Made by a program: the position numbers and the translations under genes. From positions 216,565 through 280,564 of the forward strand of contig BDSL01000121.1 of assembly GCA_003116995.1 (NCBI GenBank): 64,000 nucleotides of DNA, read 5' to 3'. Under the pieces are notes generated by a model. It saw only the letters and a program-made list of their open reading frames with translations, did no database searches and was not told where the DNA came from. The stretch is from Yamagishiella unicocca. Taxonomy: Eukaryota; Chlorophyta; Chlorophyceae; Chlamydomonadales; Volvocaceae. Of this stretch, positions 36,201 to 51,200 are shown in pieces. Within the stretch, counting starts at the first letter, position 1. Each line of letters opens with the position of its first letter.

Positions 36201-39200
36201 GATGGGGTCCAGATTCGGCAGGTGACATGGTGCCAAGCTGCTGACGTTCTCTTTGCGTTCCGTGCCACACCTGCCACGCAGCGTGGCGACGCCTGTGGGC
36301 GTGACCTCCACAACACGGAGTACGTTGTCCTGCGTGGGTAGCTGCAAGGTGTTGCTGCGATTGCGCTGCAGAATGTAGACATAGTCGCCAGGCTCGAACC
36401 GCTCGAACTTGGGCTTGTAACCGCCAGCCCTGACGCGCGCGTAGCGATGCGTGTCACGGTGTTGCGCACTGAGCAGGTTTCCAGCGGCGATGGGGATGTG
36501 CTGCTCCATGGCTTGAGCCCGTACGTTAAGGAAGTGGTGAACCTGTTCCGGTCGGTCGGTCGGTCCTCCATTCGTTCGCGCACTGCGGGCGGGATGATGG
36601 GCTCCACCCCGTACATGATGAAGTATGGTGACATGCGAGTCGATGCTTGGGCAGAGCAGCGATAGCCGAGCGCTAACCAAGGCAGATCCTTGTCCCACAG
36701 GTCTGGCCGCTGTTGTGCGGCGCAGGTCTTGCGGAGGCTGCGCTTGACCACCTGGACTATGCGTTCGGCTGCCCCGTCCGCCTGCGGGTGATTGGGTGAC
36801 GTCTCCCGATGGTCGATGAAACACTGCTCCAGTAACGCTGCAAACGCCCCTTGCCACTCCTGGCCCTGATCGGTCACAACCTCAGCAGGGGCGGAGAAGC
36901 GGGAGAGTACGTGCTGCAAGAATGCCTGGGCCGTGACGTCAGCTGTTTTATTTGGCAGTGGGATGAGCTCGATGTGCTTGGTGAAGTGCTCTATCGCCAC
37001 CATAATGTACTGATTTCCATCAGCCGTCAGTGGCAACGGTCCTGCCAAGTCAACGCCCCAGCGATAGAAGGGTCCCTTGACCGGTAGTGGCTGCAGCTGC
37101 TCAGGCCTGACATTGCCTACCGTGTTGGCTTGGTCGCACAGCTTGCACTCACTGACGACTTGGTTGACGTCTGCTGTCATGCCGGCCCACCAGTAGCTGT
37201 GCTGCAAGAGTCCCCGTGTCCGACAGGCCCCAAAGTGGCCTAGCTGCTGATGAGTGCTTTCGATCAAGACCCTACGATGCTCAGGCTGAGGCACTTCACG
37301 TGACGTGCCATTCGCCATTTGACAGTAGAGCTTTGTGCCAATGAGCCGGTAGGAGGCCGCCCTCTTGACAACACGGCGCAGCTCCGGTCGTGGAAGCTGA
37401 GTGCTGGTTTGCTGGTGCTGTAGGTAGTGCATGGTTGACTTGTCTGCCCACACATCGCTGAAGTTGGCTGCTGTGGCTGCATCCTGTATCTCAGCAATGT
37501 TCGCCAGATGTGTTGTAAATGTGCACGGGTGCAACTGGCTGATACTGACACATGTGATGAAGGAGGCTGGTGGCCCTGCTGAGCTGTCGTGCAGCGACCC
37601 ATATGGAGCGCCATACCCCCCCAGCTGGGACGCCGGACCCTCTGCTGCAACTCTGGGACGGAGGTTGGCCATGTGATGTGGCGTGAGGTACGCACGCTGC
37701 AGCGCCTGGGAGAACGCAAGTAGCTGATGTGCTGCTGGGATGCTGATGCCTGACTGCAGCGATGAGCGGCGCTGTTCGTCCGCGAGCTTGGGCGCTGCTG
37801 AGGTGCCCTGCGGCAAACCCAGCACGCGCTCCAGCTCCTCGCTGGTGATGCTGCTGGGCTGAGTGCTGTTGTCGCGAGAGGCAAGCGGCATGCTGAGGAG
37901 GTCGCCCGGAGGCAACACTCGCACCACCTGCCCGGGCGTGTCGCACTGATGGAATGGTCTTGCCAGAACGGCTGATGTCACGGGAAGAAGCCGCTGTGGA
38001 AGGCTGGCACCTGCCTCATTCAGGCAGGCCTCAGAGGCATGGGCATCGAGGAGCCGACGGAGATGCTGCGCGTCTGCCAGGTTGGACCAGTGAGTAGCCA
38101 TTTCATGCTGAGCCTGACCCAACTGCGCCAGATCGAGGGCAACACCTTGGCCCAGGGCTGCGCTGTCCTCAGCCACACCCGGCGTGCTGATGAGGTAACC
38201 GGGCAGCAGTCGAGACTGTAACCGCTGTAGGCTGCCAATGATGTTGACTACCCGCCGCATGCTGTTGTTAGGTGTTTCATTGACCTTGCCAACCACCAGC
38301 CATTGCTCCCCGTGGGCTGAGCCCTGCGCCTGCAGCTGGGAATCTGCGATGGGGCCCGCTGATGGCAAGTGCTCCCACGGTTTGTAACAAGCCTTGGCCG
38401 CCAGCAGTGCTGGATGGTGCACCCGCAAGTGTTCCAGCCGGCGGCGAAGCACTCCCTCCTCGGCTGGGTTGTGACCCGTGACCAAGTAACGGCGCACCCG
38501 CCAACCGGCACGCAGACAAGCCTCCAGCCCTGCTGCGTGGCTGCACCCATGCTCGACCACCACCAGACCATCGGAATGGGCCCGCTCAAGAAAGTGATGA
38601 GACAGCAGGCTGGTGTTGAGCGAGATGGTGGAGAAGTCGTTTGGGTTGTCGGTGGGCTGCTGAACCTGCTGCGCCCTCGGCACGTCGCAGGTGACAGTGC
38701 GGAGGGCAGCCCGCTGCTCCCGAACTAGACGGTTGGCTAAACGAAGTACGGCCCCAGTGAGGAGATCCCCACCTGAGCTGCTGCTAGCACCTGGTCGGTC
38801 CATGGCGTCCGTGATGAAACCGTTGCCACCAGCCAGCAGTTCCTCCTGCGAAATGGCATTGCTGATGGAGGTGGTGAGCACTGCATGAAGCCGATCGAGC
38901 TGCTGACGCGATTGTTGTGCCAGAGCCTCACTGCTGCTGCTGATGGTGGCGACCCTGCCCACGGCTAAAGCGCGTGGGTACGGCACCAGTTTTGGCACCG
39001 GCGGTGAGGGATCCGCGTCCTCATCAAGGCGTGCACCAGTGCCATCGTCAGCTGATTGCTGCGGGTTGCGACTGAGCACGTCTGCATTGGCGTGCAGCAC
39101 GCCCGGTCGGTGTGCTACATCAAAGTTATACTCCAGCATGAGCAACGCCCACCTGGCGTACTGCCCAGTGAGCTGCTGATTCTCCATTAGCCATAGCAAG

Positions 39201-42200
39201 GGGGAGTGGTCTGTTACGAGGGTAAACGGCGAGCCATGTAAGTAAGGACGTAAGACCTTCATAGCCCAACATGCTGCCAGCATTTCCCCCTTGTAAGACA
39301 CGTAGTTCCTCTCATGCGCATTCAGGGAGCGTGACACACACGCGCATATGTACTCATTCCCATCGTCATCGACTTGTCCCAACACCCCGCTGATGCCAAG
39401 GTTGGAGAAGTCGGTATGCAATATTAATGGGCGATCACCCCGCACCCGACGCAAAAGCAAATCCTCCCTGCTGAACTCCTGTTTTATCCTGTCCAACGCC
39501 GCCTGATGCTCCCCCGTCCATGTGTGCGGGCCCCACACCACCCCTTTGATTGTGAGGCGAGTGAGGGGCGCGCACAGTTCACTGTACTTAGGGATGTAGC
39601 AACGATAGTAGTTCATGAAACCCAGAAGGCTGAGCAATTCAGTAGCATTTGTTGGTGGCTGTATGGCCTGGATAGCCGCGATCTTAGCCTGCATCGGGCG
39701 CAGGCCGTCTGCGGAAACCATGTGCCCCAACAACTCTACCATGTTGGCTGCTATAACCGTTTTTCAGGATGCAGTTTGATGTTGATGTCCTGGAGCATTG
39801 TGAGAACCTTAGCTAAATCCCTAGCGTGATCCTCGGCTGTTGCTGAGAAGATCATCAAATCATCCACAAAGACTACGCAACAGTGTTGCAGCCCTGCTGC
39901 ACGTATGTGATGATCCATCACCCATTGGAAACAGGCGGTCGCGTTACGTAAGCCGTACAGGTTGCGGGTGTAGCACCATAGGCTGCCCTGCCACCAGAAC
40001 GAGGTTTTCTCCTGATCACTCGCTAGCAAGGGAATCTGGTTAAACGCTGCACGGCAGTCACACTTGGAGAGCCAGCGTGATGTACCCTTTGCGATCAAAC
40101 AGTTCCTCTGGTAATTGAGGCCGGTATTTGTCTGGTTTAGTGGCTTTATTGAGTGGCCTAGCGTCGCAACAGTAACGAGAGTCTGTCCAGTTGCCCTGAG
40201 CGTCTTTCTTGCCTGGCATGGTGCTGTTCAACGCATACTTGGCAGAGTTTGACGGGCGAATGATACCGGCATCCCGTAGTTCGGTGCACTTTTGCTGCTG
40301 AATTTCAAGCTCGCGCGGAGAATGTCGACGTGGAGGTTCAAAGATTGGGCGATCATGGACTAACTCAATGGTGGTAGGCCCCAACTCACCGCAGTAGCAG
40401 CCCAAGTCGTTGAGTGAACGCGCAAACACCTTGTCATTGGCTTTGAGCAGCTCCTTCAGCTGGTCCCGTACCTCCGGGGGCATGTCCTCACGCTCACACC
40501 AGGTGTAACCTCCCTCCACATCCTTCACAAAGCTCATCTCATGCCCAGGGTGGCGTACCCCATGTGGCGTAGTGACGTTAGCTGGTGAGCTCAGAGGTGG
40601 TGGACAGGCCACTGTTGCTGTTGGTGGGGCCGCTGGCGGTCGTGGACCGCTGCTGCCTGCTGCCGTGGCTGATGTTGTGAGTGCCACGCCTGGCTGTATT
40701 GCTGCGCGGGTACCGACCGCTGCTCGGCGGTCCCCCACAGAGCTGCTGGTGCTGGGCTGTGACACAAGGGCAGATGATGCTTTGTCGCCAGGCTGGTACG
40801 TGGGTGCACCCATGACGTTGGCGTGCCACATAAGCAGGAGGCAAAGGAACATCGTGATCGCATGCTTCTTGCCCCTGCGTGGTGGTGTTGAGGCAGCCCC
40901 CAGCGACCCCACCTGCTGGCCGCGGAGCGCCCAGTTGCGCCCTGCGGCAGCATGGCCCTGGGAGCCGCGCATCTGGCGGTGCGCCCGCCACCGCCGCTTC
41001 CGTTCCTGCAGCGCCTGCTGTCGCTGGTCCTCCTCCTGCTGCCGCTGCCGTCGCTGACGCTGCTTGTTGAGGGTCGCCAGGCGCTTGTTCACCCGGCGGC
41101 GCCACCTCGCCGCACGCAGGGCGGTCCTGCGGGTTGCTTCCTCCGAGGTCATGGCACGCTGCTGCATATGCGTGTCGACCAGCTGCTGCAGGTGCTGGTC
41201 AATGTACTCCTCCTTGTCCTGCATCATGGGCTGTGCCGCACTGCTGCAGGTTGTGTAGAGCTGTTCTCCCTCCCCCACCTGCTGCTGCGCTGCACAGCAA
41301 AACCGCCAAATGGTGGCGGGGTCTATGCTGCAGGGGATGCTGGGGCAGCTGGTGCCACGTAGCCCATTGAAGCAGACCTGGCTGCGGTCCGTGTCGATGA
41401 TGGCACGCATTGGGGCTAGGTACCGTTGGCCGAGAACCACATCGTGTGGGAGGCCAGCCACCACAATCACGTTGTGGGCATGCACAATGTGGCGGTTCGG
41501 CTCCTGTGCCCCACACGGATGCAGCGTGATGCCTAGGCACTGCACAAACCCCGAGGCTGACAGCTGAGAGCCGTTGAAGGCGACCACCGTGGTTGCTTGG
41601 CTGATGTATGCGAGGTCGTGCAGCTGGGCGCAGGCCTGGCTAATGGCGCAGGTGCCAGTGTACCCCGAGTCCAGGCCCACCTGATTCGGGACAAATGGGG
41701 GTGCATCCGAGAGGCCTATGCTCTCGTTGAAAAGGCTGAAGTACGTCAAGCCTGCCTGCGTGATGTATGGCATGCTGAGCTCCGTGCTGCCCTCGGTGTA
41801 GTGTTGCGTCGCCGGCCTGAGTTGTTGAAGCTCCCACCCCTGCGGGTGGTGCAGCTCTCGTGAGGGCGATGGTTCACCTTGGTAGCGGCGTGGACCGGGT
41901 CCCTCACGGATGGCTTCCATGTGAGCCCGCGCGCGCCGTGAGTTTGGATCACGCTGGCGGAGTGCTGCATCGGGTTGGCGGCCACGCTGCGGCTGCTGTT
42001 GGTGCGGCCGCAGCGGCTGGTGCTGCTGTTGCTGGTGCTGCTGGTGCTGCTGTTGTAGCTGCTGGGCCGGCTGGTCCGGCCACTGCAGCCGCTCCGCCTT
42101 GACTGGTGCCGGCACATGGGCTGCGCCGGGCTGGGTCTCTCTCTCCCCAAGTCGCTGCCGCAGGCCGTCGCCGAGCGGGGCGGGCGGGTTGGCCCTCTCC

Positions 42201-45200
42201 CTTGAATGGGCCCGCTGCTTGCGCGCTGGTTCTCGCTCTTGGTCTGGTGGCGACGCTGGGGAGTCCAACGGGCCTTCCGCACCGGCCGAGCCATAATCTG
42301 CCAGCAGTTCGCCGATGGAGTCATCACCCAAACTGTCGCTGAGTCGTTGGCGTTAGTACTGCACATGAACTAGTTACTATTCCGTTGTATTAGTCCTGTT
42401 TGCGGTAGCACATACAGTGTCGCTCCTGCAAGCGATTTGGTAGTAGAGCATCCATCACTCCATCTGCGGGGGTGAGACTCCAGGGAGGCCATGTGTAGCC
42501 GTACATGTCGTCGGTGCACGTAGTCCGGCTGCTCACCTGAGTGAGCAGCTTGTTGATCGCTAAGTAACTCAATGTTGTAGGACGTCTAGTCCACGCAATA
42601 GCTCTCTTCACGGGAGTACAAGAGTGTAAGCCATTGGGTCTCGGCCGCGCTATCTGTGCCCAGTATTTGCCAAACACGCACAACTGGTGAGCCGTAGCTA
42701 TCCTCACAAGCTCAAGAACAAGACCGGAGCAGCCCGACTACCGCGTGGTTACAGGCATTGCGCGGTACGTAAGGGGCTCCGCGTGCTCGATCAACAAGCT
42801 GGTGAACAACTACATCAGCCTGTCAACTGATAAGGTTTGCTTAAAATTGTGCTCGCTGTCTTGCGCCGCATAGTTGAGGCACTGCCTGTCAGCATTAGAG
42901 GCCTAGGCACCAGGCAACCTGGAACAGGACTCTCGCTTGCAACGCCGCTTAGCGCGCGAGCATCGCTTTGTTGACCCCAGCAACTCACAAGTTACAGAAC
43001 AACAGATTTCTGAGATCGACCCTGCCCTTCCCCGAGCAGTTGCGCCTCATCCAGGCGGCAACGCGCACGAGGGACGGCCTGCGCTCGCCTCGCTTGGAGA
43101 AGGGCATCAACCCGTGCAAATCCCGGGTCAGCAACAGCAGCCACCCGTGTTAATCCCGGGCCAGCAGCCTCCACCCGTGCTAATTCCGGGCCGGCATGAT
43201 CAACCCGTGTTAATTCCGGGCCAGCAACAGCAACCCGTGTTAATTCCGGGCCAGCAGCAGCAGCCCGTGTTAATCCCGGGTCAGCCTCTGGCAGCAGCTG
43301 AGGACTCAGCTGGAGGGTTACCACTCTACCAGCAGTTCATACAGCACTTGCAGAAGGGACGGCCACTGCCGCCAGATACGACAGCTGCGGGCGCGTCAGC
43401 TGCCACTCGACAACCACCGGCAACGATGGCATCAACGGGCGGCGGCGGGGGAGTCCCGCTCCCGCCTAAGTACACTGGTACGCCGGCAGATTGGAGCGAC
43501 TTTGCCCGCAACTTCAGGGGCTGGGAAGCTCAGCTGGAGCTCAACAAGAAGAGCGACCAGCAGGGCCCGCTCCTGACCCTCTGTGTCACCTGCATTGGGG
43601 GTGACACCATCTTCGGTGATTGGTCTGCCAACAATGAGCGGAGGATCAGGGAGGAGCACCTGGCCAGCTTCGAGCTCAACGGCACCGCAGCTGCTGGCTA
43701 CACGGGGCAAGCCCACAGGATAGGCACAGTCACGGTGCCCAACCTGGTGGGTTTCTGGTACCAGCAAGCTGAGGCGGAGTTCGCGAAGGTGGACCCAGCG
43801 GCCGTTGAGGGGTTCGCTCAGCGAAAAGGGGAAACGGTACCGGAGACCTGCACTCGGTTCAACAAGTTAGCCAAGCGCGTGGCGGGCACCGTGTTCACCG
43901 AACAGATCCTTGCAGAGCACCTATGGAGGGGATTCCAGGAGGAGGGCCTGAAGACCTTTATAGAGAACCATTCGATCACCAATACGCTGGCCAACAGGTG
44001 GACTCCGGCGATGGTGCAGAAGCTGGCCGTCAGCTACTATGAGAATTCGGTCAGCCATGTCCGTCGGCGGGTGCATGCGCTCATGATGGGGACGTCTGAG
44101 GACCCTGCCGAAGGCGACGCCAGCCAGCAACGCATCAAGGTGCTGGAGGCCCAGGTAGCTGCACTGACCACTCAAGTCACGAGCAGTGTGCGGCACCACG
44201 GGCAGGCCAACGGTCCCTCACGAGGAAGTGGCGGTGCCGCCAGCGGCAAGCAATCCAGCTACGGACGCAACAGCAGCAGCAGCACTGGCGGGGAGCACTC
44301 GAGCCACGAGCGTGGTGGCGGCGGCAGCAGCATCAGCGATCAACAACAGAAGCCACCACCAACACCGGGGCCGATCTCTGGGTCAGTCCCCCCGTGCACG
44401 TACGCAGGGTGCGGTGCACCGAAGTACCACAGCCTCGACTTCTGCCGGGACAACGCATCAGCAGGCCACCCGACGGCCCTACGTGTTGTATTACGGTACC
44501 AGTTAGGCCTGTCAGTCTCCCTTGCCTACTCACTGCTTACTTCCTCTTACTTATCCTTACTTCACTTAACCTTACTTACTCTTGCCGACCGGAGTCTTAT
44601 CTGGCCGTAACTAACTTAACTGCAGCTTACTTGTGGTTCGACGTTACTGAACGTCGACCCACGGGGCTTCGCACCTTTGCGTCGCCGTGACACTGGTCAC
44701 TGGTAGAAGTCTCCTTGACTTCCGTCTTACTTGTCTATCGGTTGATACTTGGCAGTCTTCGCCTAACGCTGACTGTAGCGGGTTCGCCGGTCGTGCTGTA
44801 CGACCGCCCGCCAGCGGAGCCCTTCGCTCTGGCTTATCTTTGGCACTTCGCCCAACCGGTAGTTATCTCTACCACCTCTAAAGGACTGGTGGTACAACAG
44901 TGGTATCGAGACGGCCTTCCTGGCGTCTCGCAAACTCTCTCAATCGCTTCCTAACGCTTCCGCATCTTCGATGTCCGACCTGATGGACCTCCACATCCAC
45001 CTGGCAAACCCCGATCTGACTATGGGTATGCGCGCTTGACTGATTCACGCTTATTCGTGTTCTTTCCTTCGCGTTGTGCCTACTTACTAGCTGTCTTCGC
45101 AGAGGAGTCGATCTTCCTAGCCGGTGGTGAGGCGTCTCGCACTCGCGACGCCGGTACGCAGGCTACTTTGTCTTATAGCACCGGTACGCATGGAACGCCT

Positions 45201-48200
45201 CTTCGCACTCGGCAGTGGCCGGCGCACTCAGGGACACTTGGGTCGAACTGTCGCCATCCCTGCGCCTGCTGCCGTTGGTCCTCTTGCTGCCCCTGTCGAT
45301 GTCCCTGCCCCTGTCCTGAATCCCGTAGCTGCTCCACTTGCCGGGATTGCTAACGCTGGAGTAGGGATCCCTCCGGCGCTCGGTCTGCCGCCCGCACTTG
45401 CTGGCGCTAACTTGCTCGGGCCGGTTTTGTTTCAGCCTGTCCCCGCTAATCAACAACCGCATGCGCTTCCTTTTGTGCCGTTTCCCGCGCCTCCTGCGCC
45501 CCTTGCCGCGCCGGTGTCGAACTTTGCACACGCCCATGCCGTTGTTGCGACTAACGCTGGACTGGCCGCGCCTTACCTCGCAGCTGCCCAGACGGACGAC
45601 ATGCCGCCTGTGCCGCCTTCTGTGACCCACGCGCCGCCCACTTTGGCTGCGGCGTCCATCGGGCATCAGGCCACTTCGGCTGGCGGCCCTTCTTCGGGTG
45701 ACCTTCCGCGGGTTAGTATTCCACCGCCGGTACTTAACCTAGATGAGCGGCTAGATTCTAAGAAGACGTCTGCCCGCGTTCGGTCCTTCCTTCGCGATGT
45801 TCGACTGTTCTTTTCGGTCGTGTCCTGGGGCCGCCATGAGTCTTCCTGCCTTCTGTATATGTCGCAAGCGTTGCGTGGTATCGCGAAGCTGTGGTACGAC
45901 GAGTGGTCTCTTTCCCAGCCCGCGTCCCGCTTGACCGTACAGTCCGTTATCGATGCGCTTACCATTCGCTTCGCGCCCCAAATCCAGACCTTAGAGACTG
46001 AAGCACGTTATCGCCTTCGTGACCTTTCCTTTCGCATGACTTCCGGCGAGACCGTTGCTGCCTATCAGAGCCGACTCGAGGCGATCCTCTCCGAAATCCC
46101 TTCGGTGACGGAGGAGGAACGCCGGTTTTGGTTCCTGGAAGGCCTTTCCGCTAGCTTGGCACCTGCCTGCGCGTCTGACTTTCACGGCCGTCCCTTTTCC
46201 TCGTATTCCGACTTGGTTCAGCATGCCATCGGCGAGGAAGCCAAGGCCTTCGTCCGCCGGCGCACCCAATCCTCTTTGCGCTCTCACGCTGCCATCTTAC
46301 AGGCCGTTCCCGACTTTGAGGACGACGCCGACGACGTGCCGCCTGCCAAGAAGCCGCGTGGCGCGCCTCGCGCTGCTGCTGCTGCCGTTGCTCCGCGTGG
46401 GGGTCGCGGGGGTCGCGGGGGTCGGGGGGGCCGCAGCGGCCGCTCCGGCCGTGGCCGTCACGGGGGCTGTGGGCAGCCGGATGCGGGGGCGATGGAGGTG
46501 GACCCCTTGGCCGTGCTAACGCAGTTTTTTGATCAGCATGGTCGCGCGCTGCCCCTGGGCACGGTTCGCGCGATGATTGCTGACCACCAGTGTTTCTCCT
46601 GCGGGTCTAAGGAGCACGCCTACGCGCAGTGTGACAAACTTAGCCCGGCTGCGCTTGCGGGGCAGGCTGCGTACAACGCGCGCAAGGCCGCCAAGCGGAA
46701 ATAGGGGGTTGCTCAGGTGCTGTCGGGGGGTTCCTCGCCTGAGTTGTTGCCTCCACCGCCTGACTTGATTGTTCGCCGCCCTGTTCGGGCTCTGCTGCCT
46801 TCTGCATTAACTGAGTTGGAGACTTCCGTGGGTCGCCCGTTCACGTTTGATGCCGTCGCTGTTTGCGCTGGTTTCGACTCTTCTTGTAACCTATTCGCGC
46901 CCCGCGGTCGTTCTTTCTCCTCCGTTGATGTTGGCGGTCACACAATCCTGGCGGTTCCCTCCACCGTTTCGCACTTGCGTTCATTGCTTTCTCACTACCG
47001 TGCATGCAAGCGTCGCCGACCTGACTCCGCCTTGGCCCTCTTGGTTCCGGCTCACGTCGCCGCGCGCAGCGCCGCGCTCCTCTCAGGTATGCGTTGTCTT
47101 CGTCGCTTTGCTGCCGGTACGTCTCTGTTTGCTGGCTTGTCTGTTGATGGTCGTACCGTTACCCTGCCTGGCCTGCCTTATGCCGCCGAGCTTTGGTACG
47201 ACGCCGCACTGCCCTGTTCCGCTCCGCCTTCTGAGCCCTTTGTCTCTTCTTTGGCAGTTGCTTCTTCCCTTTCGACAGGTGGTTCGTTGCCTGTGATCCC
47301 TGTCACTGCTGTCAACCTCGCCCTTACTGCCTTGCTCGACTCGGGTGCCAGCCACGACTTCATCGGTGCTCCCGTCGTCCACCGCCTTGGTTTGCCTATT
47401 CGGCCGTGCTCCTGGTCGCACGTTCACCTCGCTGACGGTGGTAAGCAGGCTATCTTGGGCCAGGTTACGCTTCGCCTTTCTGTGGGCTCCCTTCGCCTTA
47501 CTGTTAACCCGTACGTGCTTGCCGAGCTGACTGATGCCGCTTCGTACATCTTGGGTTCTGCTACTTTGCAAAAGCACTTTGCTGTTCTGGACTATGCTGC
47601 ACGTTCGTTGTTGCTGCGCTCTGCCCGTGGGTCGCCGTGTCGCGTGTCTTGGCTCGCGTCGCCGGCTCAGGGGGGGCCACCCGCTGCGGATGCTGCGCCG
47701 TGCGTGAATTTCGCCGCTGCTGCTCTGCTCGCTGCCTCTGCTTCCGTCGCTTCGGGCTCTTCTGCGCGCCCCACTGTCACGAGCTGCGGTCGTAAGGAGG
47801 CTATGCGATGGCTCCGTAAGGGTGCCCATGCGCTGCTTGTCCGCCCTACTGTTCACCTTAACGCTGCTGCTGTGCCAGCTGAGACGCAGGATCCAGCTGT
47901 CGCGTCGCTTCTTAGCGAATACGCAGACGTTTTCCGCGAGATCCCCGGGCTTCCTCCGGTCCGACCCGTGGACCATACCATCCCTTTGACTCCAGGCGCT
48001 CAGCCCGTTTCGCGTCCAATGTATCGCTTGAGTCCCTTGGAGCTCGACGAGGTTAAACGGCAAGTAACTGACTTGCTTGCCAAAGGTATGATTCGTCCCA
48101 GCACGTCCCCTTATTCTGCCCCGATCCTGTTCGTGGGTAAGAAGGACGGGAGTCTGCGCATGTGCATTGACTACCGTGGCTTGAACGCGGTGACTGTGAA

Positions 48201-51200
48201 GAATCGCTACCCTTTGCCTCGCGTCGACGACTTGCTGGACAAACTGCGCGGGTCTGCTTACTTTAGCTCCATTGATCTGCAGCAGGGCTACAACCAGATT
48301 CGCATTGCTGACTCCGATATCCCTGCCACGGCCTTTCGCACGCCCTTTGGTCACTTTGAGTACACCGTGTTGAGCTTTGGCTTGGTTAACGCCCCTGCCA
48401 CCTTCCAAGCTTGCATGGACCGTATGCTCAGGCCGTACATCGATAAGTTTGTCGTGTGCTACCTGGACGATATCCTGATTTACTCCAAAACCAAGGAAGA
48501 GCACTTGCATCACCTTCGTATGGTCCTGGACGTTCTTCGCAAACACCAGCTTTACGCCAAACTTTCCAAGTGCCACTGGGTGCAGGAGCAGGTCGAATAC
48601 CTTGGCCACGTGGTGTCGGCTGATGGTATTCGCATGGATCCTCGTAAGGTTGCTGCCGTGCGTGACTGGCCTGTCCCTTCCGGTGTCCAGGAGCTTCGCA
48701 AGTTTTTGGGTCTTACCAACTACTTCCGTAAGTTTGTCGCGCGCTACTCGATCGTTGCTGCGCCCCTTACTTCCCTGACGCGCCAGAATGCTTTTCTGTC
48801 CGCTGCCGCCTGGACTCCTGCTTGTCAACTTGCTTTCGATGAACTTAAGCGTGCTGTCGCTGAGGACATTGTTTTGAGCTTTCCCGACTACTCCGCGCCT
48901 TTTCGTGTCGAGTTGCTTACCGACGCCTCCTTGCACGGTTCGGGTGCTGTCTTGCTGCAAAACGGTCGTCCTGTTGCCTTTGCCAGTAAAAAGTTTTCCT
49001 CTGCAGAGCGTAACTACACAACGGGTGAACAAGAGCTCCTTGCGGTTGTTCACGCCCTTCGCGAGTGGCGCTGCTATCTTGAGGGCCGTTCCTTTGTGGT
49101 TAAGACCGACCACAAGCCGCTCACTTACTTGCAGGGTGTGCCTACTTTGAACCGCCGGCAGGCTCGCTGGATGGAGTTCATGGCCCGGTTTAACTTCACT
49201 TGGGAGTATCTTGCCGGTACCCTTAACATTGCTGACGCCCTTAGTCGCCACCCGTCCCTCTTTTCGGCTGTACTGTCCGTCGTTACACGTCGCCAGTCCG
49301 CCGCTTCGGAACTTACTGTCTCAGGGTTTACTTCGCGCCTTATCGCGGCTTACGCAACGGACCCGTGGTTCACTGACTCTGATAACACCTCGTCCCTTAC
49401 CTGCGAGCGTGGCCTTTGGCTTCGCACCACCGGTGATCAGCGCCTGGTGGTTGTGCCCAACGATGATCAACTTCGCCACGACATCCTGACTCGCTGCCAT
49501 TCGGACCCTCTTTCCGGTCATCCTGGTGTTTCTCGCTTGGTCGACCTCGTCCGCCGCACCTTTTGGTGGTCCAGCCTGGTTCGCGATGCCGCGCGCTTCG
49601 TGGAACGCTGTGACACCTGCCAACGCAACAAGCCTTTGTCCGGTAAACCTCATGGGCTTCTCCAGCCTCTGCCTGTTCCGGACGCTCCCTGGGATAGCGT
49701 GTCGCTTGACTACGTCGTTGCCTTGCCCAAAACTGAGGGGGGATACGACGCCGTGCTTGTTTTGGTCGATCGCTTGACAAAAATGGTGCATCTTGTGCCT
49801 ACGACCACCACTGTCACTGCTGAACAAACCGCCCGTGCGTATTTTGACAACGTTGTCCGCCTTCACGGAGTGCCTAAGTCGGTCGTTTCCGATCGTGGGC
49901 CGCAGTTCGGTAGTAAGTTTTGGGCCGCTTTGGGTGACTTGGTCGGTACTCGTGTGAATCTGTCCACGGCATACCACCCCCAGACTGATGGGCAAACTGA
50001 ACGCATGAATCGCACTCTAGGTGACGTACTTCGCAACTTTGCCGGCTTGCACCCTGACACGTGGGATACACACTTGGCTGCTGCTGAATTTGCCATGAAC
50101 AATGCTGTCAATCGTTCAACTGGGCAGTCCCCGTTCTTCCTGAATTACGGATTTCACCCGGCGACTCCTGTGTCCCGTGAGCTTGACATTCCGGTGCCCG
50201 CAGCGAAGGCTTTCGTCGAGTCTTTTGTCACCCGCCTGTCTGAGGCCAAACGATGCTTGGAGGCTGCGCAACAGCGTACTACGGCGTACTACAACCTTGG
50301 CAAGAAGGACATCACCTTTGCTGCGGGTGATCAGGTCCTACTGAGCACGAAGAACTTGCGCTCCTTGTCGGGTACGCGTAAACTTCAGCCACGCTGGATT
50401 GGCCCTTTCGCTGTTAAACGCATGGTTGGGAATGCGGCTGTTGAACTCATCCTGCCTGCGGACTTGCGCATTCATCCCACTTTCCATGTTTCCTTGGTGC
50501 GACCGTACCGGGCGCCAATGGACACTGGACCATCTGACACTGAACACCCCTCGGCAGTTGAGCCGCCTCCCATAACCTGGGCCGCCGCCGAACCTCTGTT
50601 TGCCGTTGAGCGTGTATTGGACCACCGCATACGCCGCCCAGGAAAAGGTCGCCGTCGCCGGTCTGTCCATGAGTACTTGGTCAAGTGGAAGAACTACTCG
50701 TCTGAACATAACAGCTGGGAACCTGCGCGCAACTTTACCCCTGACATGAAACCTGTGCTTGACGCGTTTCGCAGCCGGGAGCGTGACGTTTCTTAGTCAA
50801 TCCTGTGGCGACGCGGGGACGCTTCGTCCTGGAGGGGGGATAGTTGTTGTATTACGGTACCAGTTAGGCCTGTCAGTCTCCCTTGCCTACTCACTGCTTA
50901 CTTCCTCTTACTTATCCTTACTTCACTTAACCTTACTTACTCTTGCCGACCGGAGTCTTATCTGGCCGTAACTAACTTAACTGCAGCTTACTTGTGGTTC
51001 GACGTTACTGAACGTCGACCCACGGGGCTTCGCACCTTTGCGTCGCCGTGACACTGGTCACTGGTAGAAGTCTCCTTGACTTCCGTCTTACTTGTCTATC
51101 GGTTGATACTTGGCAGTCTTCGCCTAACGCTGACTGTAGCGGGTTCGCCGGTCCTGCTGTACGACCGCCCGCCAGCGGAGCCCTTCGCTCTGGCTTATCT

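Noticed and set aside
47083..49251. 722-codon reverse-strand open frame inside the chromovirus pol
   Set aside because: Antisense to an intact protease-RT-RNase H frame; codon bias of pol suppresses stops on the opposite strand.
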